A stretch of DNA of 14,358 bases from an uncultured Dialister sp. (GTDB lineage Bacteria; Bacillota; Negativicutes; Veillonellales; Dialisteraceae), in NCBI GenBank assembly GCA_900543165.1, contig UQQQ01000051.1, positions 1 through 14,358 of the forward strand, in the 5' to 3' direction. The stretch's first letter is position 1. Each line of letters begins with the position of its first letter. The notes below the pieces were generated by a model. It did no database searches, was not told the DNA's origin, and was given only the letters and a program-made list of their open reading frames with translations. Below are positions 12,941-14,358 of this stretch, one piece after another. A program made the position numbers and the translations under genes.

Positions 12941-12990
12941 AAAACGCAACCGACGCTTCACATGATACGAAGCGCCGGTTGCGTTTTTTA
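12941..12990. terminator. Bidirectional terminator between the convergent operons
   Basis: A 19-bp stem with one mismatch (12941-12959 with 12969-12987) has a 9-nt loop, T6 on the plus strand and A4 on the left side. It serves the plus-strand glycosyltransferase operon and can serve the minus-strand lipid kinase gene, which ends at 13028. Confidence 0.85.
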
Positions 12991-13027
12991 TTGTCTAACA
13001 TTTGCTAGTCTGAAGTCTCCAAGTCTC

Positions 13028-14083
13028 TCACTTCTTCCGCTTCTCCCGTTCCTGCACTTCCCGTACGACTTCCTCAATGGTCGTCCCCTTGATCGGTTCT
13101 TCCCCATTTTCTGCCCATGGGAAATGCATATGGGGGGCGACGCGTTCAAAGAAGTGGGGGAGATGCGTCGCATTGTCATCCACGTGCTCGGGAACGAAGA
13201 CGGGGAGACGAGAAGGGAGGATCTCAAGGTCGATCGGGAAATTCGGTCCCTTATCGCCGTCTACATTGGTCGAGAGGGTATCGCCTTCCGTGATGGAGAT
13301 GTGCGCTTTTTTGATACCGACGACCGTGACGAAGTCGGGACCCATCTGAAAACCGGCGAGGAGCTTCGGTGCCTGCCGGATGGCATTCAGCCAGGCGAAG
13401 TCGTGGAAGAGGCAGAGCTTGATGATGCCTTTATTGCGATCCTCCGGCGGGATGAGGTTGCGGAAGCTGCCGGCAGAGTCTGTCAGCATGGCAGCGATCA
13501 AGGGGGAGGAGACTTGAATAACAGTGCCATTTTCCTCTTCAATCTTGAAGTGGTAGGATCTCTGCTTGTTCAAGACCTGCATGCCTTTCATGAAGTAGGC
13601 GAGCGATCCGAAGAGGGTTTTTTCTTTGATGGAGACTTCGCTGACTGCTTCAGAAATGAGACCGGCGGCGACAACGTTGATGAAGTAGCGCTCATTGATC
13701 TTGCCGACATCAATCTTCGTCTTGACTGCATGTTCGAGCATACGGATGGCTCCCTGCGGGGAGCGCGGGATGTGGAGAGCGCGGGCGAGGTCATTGACTG
13801 TACCGAAAGGGATAAAACCGAAGGCGGAGGGACTTTCTACGGGTACCATGCCATTGATGACTTCATTGATCGTGCCATCACCGCCCATGCAGATGACATC
13901 GCGTCCTTTTTCTGCAGCGATGCGGGCGAATTCTGTAGCATCCCCGGCTTTTTCAGTCAGCTTGATGGTGATGTTGTCATAGCGCTTTGCCAGTGTCGTA
14001 TGGAGGAGCGGGATATAGCGCGGGGCTCGCTCGCGTCCGGAGGTCGGATTGACGATGATGGTGCATCGGGTGGATTCTGTCAT
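13028..14083 (-). CDS. Diacylglycerol/lipid kinase family protein (DgkB/YegS-like)
   Basis: This is predicted to phosphorylate a membrane lipid such as diacylglycerol, returning it to phospholipid synthesis. The catalytic domain motifs are clear: IIVNPTSGR (9-17), the nucleotide-binding CMGGDGTINEVINGMV (65-80) and PFGTVNDLAR (92-101). DGDKG (275-279) stands where the family usually has DGE with a catalytic Glu, so Asp277 would have to serve. The chosen start (351 residues) has AGGAGA five nt upstream. An in-frame ATG 14 codons earlier lacks one. The family is usually about 300 residues. Here about 50 extra residues follow LPVFVP (293-298), ending in a charged helix (EEVVREVQEREKRKK). The exact lipid substrate is not evident. 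Confidence 0.88.
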   Translation of the reverse strand: MTESTRCTIIVNPTSGRERAPRYIPLLHTTLAKRYDNITIKLTEKAGDATEFARIAAEKGRDVICMGGDGTINEVINGMVPVESPSAFGFIPFGTVNDLARALHIPRSPQGAIRMLEHAVKTKIDVGKINERYFINVVAAGLISEAVSEVSIKEKTLFGSLAYFMKGMQVLNKQRSYHFKIEEENGTVIQVSSPLIAAMLTDSAGSFRNLIPPEDRNKGIIKLCLFHDFAWLNAIRQAPKLLAGFQMGPDFVTVVGIKKAHISITEGDTLSTNVDGDKGPNFPIDLEILPSRLPVFVPEHVDDNATHLPHFFERVAPHMHFPWAENGEEPIKGTTIEEVVREVQEREKRKK

Positions 14084-14245
14084 GGGCGTCTCCTGAAAAA
14101 AGTGTGGGTGATCCGGAGAAGTCATGGGTAAGGAAATGGCAGCCCTGTTTCCCCATTGGCGGGAAGATTCTTTCTGAGGGGAATGCCCCAGATGGTCTGC
14201 TCTGATCTCCGGTCACACAGCTTTACGTTCAAACTTGTATTCTAT

Positions 14246-14274
14246 ATTATAGCGCAAATCGGCACACGAAAAAA
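14246..14274 (-). promoter_or_regulatory. Possible promoter of the lipid kinase gene
   Basis: A perfect TATAAT on the minus strand (14246-14251), but the -35 region is only a T tract shared with the preceding terminator. The leader would be about 155 nt. The opposite strand also offers a TATTAT here, so the direction is uncertain. Confidence 0.35.
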
Positions 14275-14303
14275 GGCTCTCCCACGAAATGCCCGTGGAG
14301 AGC
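14269..14303 (-). terminator. Terminator of an off-window minus-strand gene
   Basis: Arms 14276-14286 and 14294-14303 pair with one bulged C. The minus-strand reading ends in six T residues. It implies a gene entering from the right edge. Short open minus-strand frames end with TAA at 14325-14327 or 14311-14313, but too little is visible to name it. Confidence 0.75.
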
Positions 14304-14358
14304 TGTAGGATTACAATACATGTGTTACACATTGAAAACATGAAAAGCGAGATATCCT

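Noticed and set aside
12962..14131. Plus-strand open frame of 389 codons opposite the lipid kinase
   Set aside because: The minus-strand frame carries clear kinase motifs. The plus-strand frame starts inside the terminator and shows no family signature.

Overview
The window looks like chromosomal DNA of a Gram-positive-type gut bacterium, most likely a member of the Negativicutes (Dialister/Megasphaera-like). This is inferred from an S-box (SAM-I) riboswitch, lipoprotein-type solute-binding proteins, a YerC/TrpR-like regulator, a gut-Firmicutes-type LysA, SD-led genes and repeat-rich intergenic DNA. No rRNA, tRNA, CRISPR, phage or transposase gene was seen.

Layout. (1) 1-2930, minus strand: a methionine ABC transporter operon, metN-metI-metQ. 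It is preceded by a sigma-70-like promoter, a complete SAM-I aptamer and a riboswitch terminator, and it ends in a perfect 23-bp hairpin. (2) 3094-4979, plus strand: a 7-bp tandem repeat, then a promoter with an operator-like repeat, a yerC-like TrpR-family regulator and a ManB/CpsG-type phosphomannomutase. (3) 4980-5492: a repeat-filled gap that includes a second exact copy of the 48-bp hairpin unit found at the left end of the window. (4) 5493-8644: three tandem, paralogous family-3 amino-acid-binding lipoproteins. Each has its own promoter and terminator, and no permease or ATPase gene lies nearby. The third is bracketed by two copies of a small palindromic repeat. (5) 8880-10154: a diaminopimelate-decarboxylase-type PLP enzyme with its own extended -10 promoter. 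(6) 10294-12876: a long structured leader, a polyprenyl-phosphate-type GT2 glycosyltransferase, an A+T-rich polytopic GT-C-like membrane protein, and a 20-codon coupled ORF that stops at the edge of a perfect palindromic repeat. (7) 13028-14083, minus strand: a diacylglycerol/lipid kinase-family protein. A terminator for an off-window minus-strand gene follows at 14269-14303.

How the genes fit together. The left part concerns methionine uptake, shut down by SAM. The middle part is binding-protein-rich amino-acid capture that must dock onto permeases encoded elsewhere, followed by a lysine/mDAP branch-point enzyme. The right part is envelope building: mannose-phosphate supply, a lipid-linked sugar synthase with a probable acceptor transferase, and a lipid kinase.

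I see no obvious new defence or mobile system. The observations most worth checking are the leader of the glycosyltransferase operon (two competing repeats, a G8 tract, a 4-codon ORF and a terminator), the palindromic repeat family with a visible 10-nt internal deletion variant, the orphan binding-protein triplet in which one member lacks the usual ligand-binding acidic residue, and the two-gene GT2/GT-C module.
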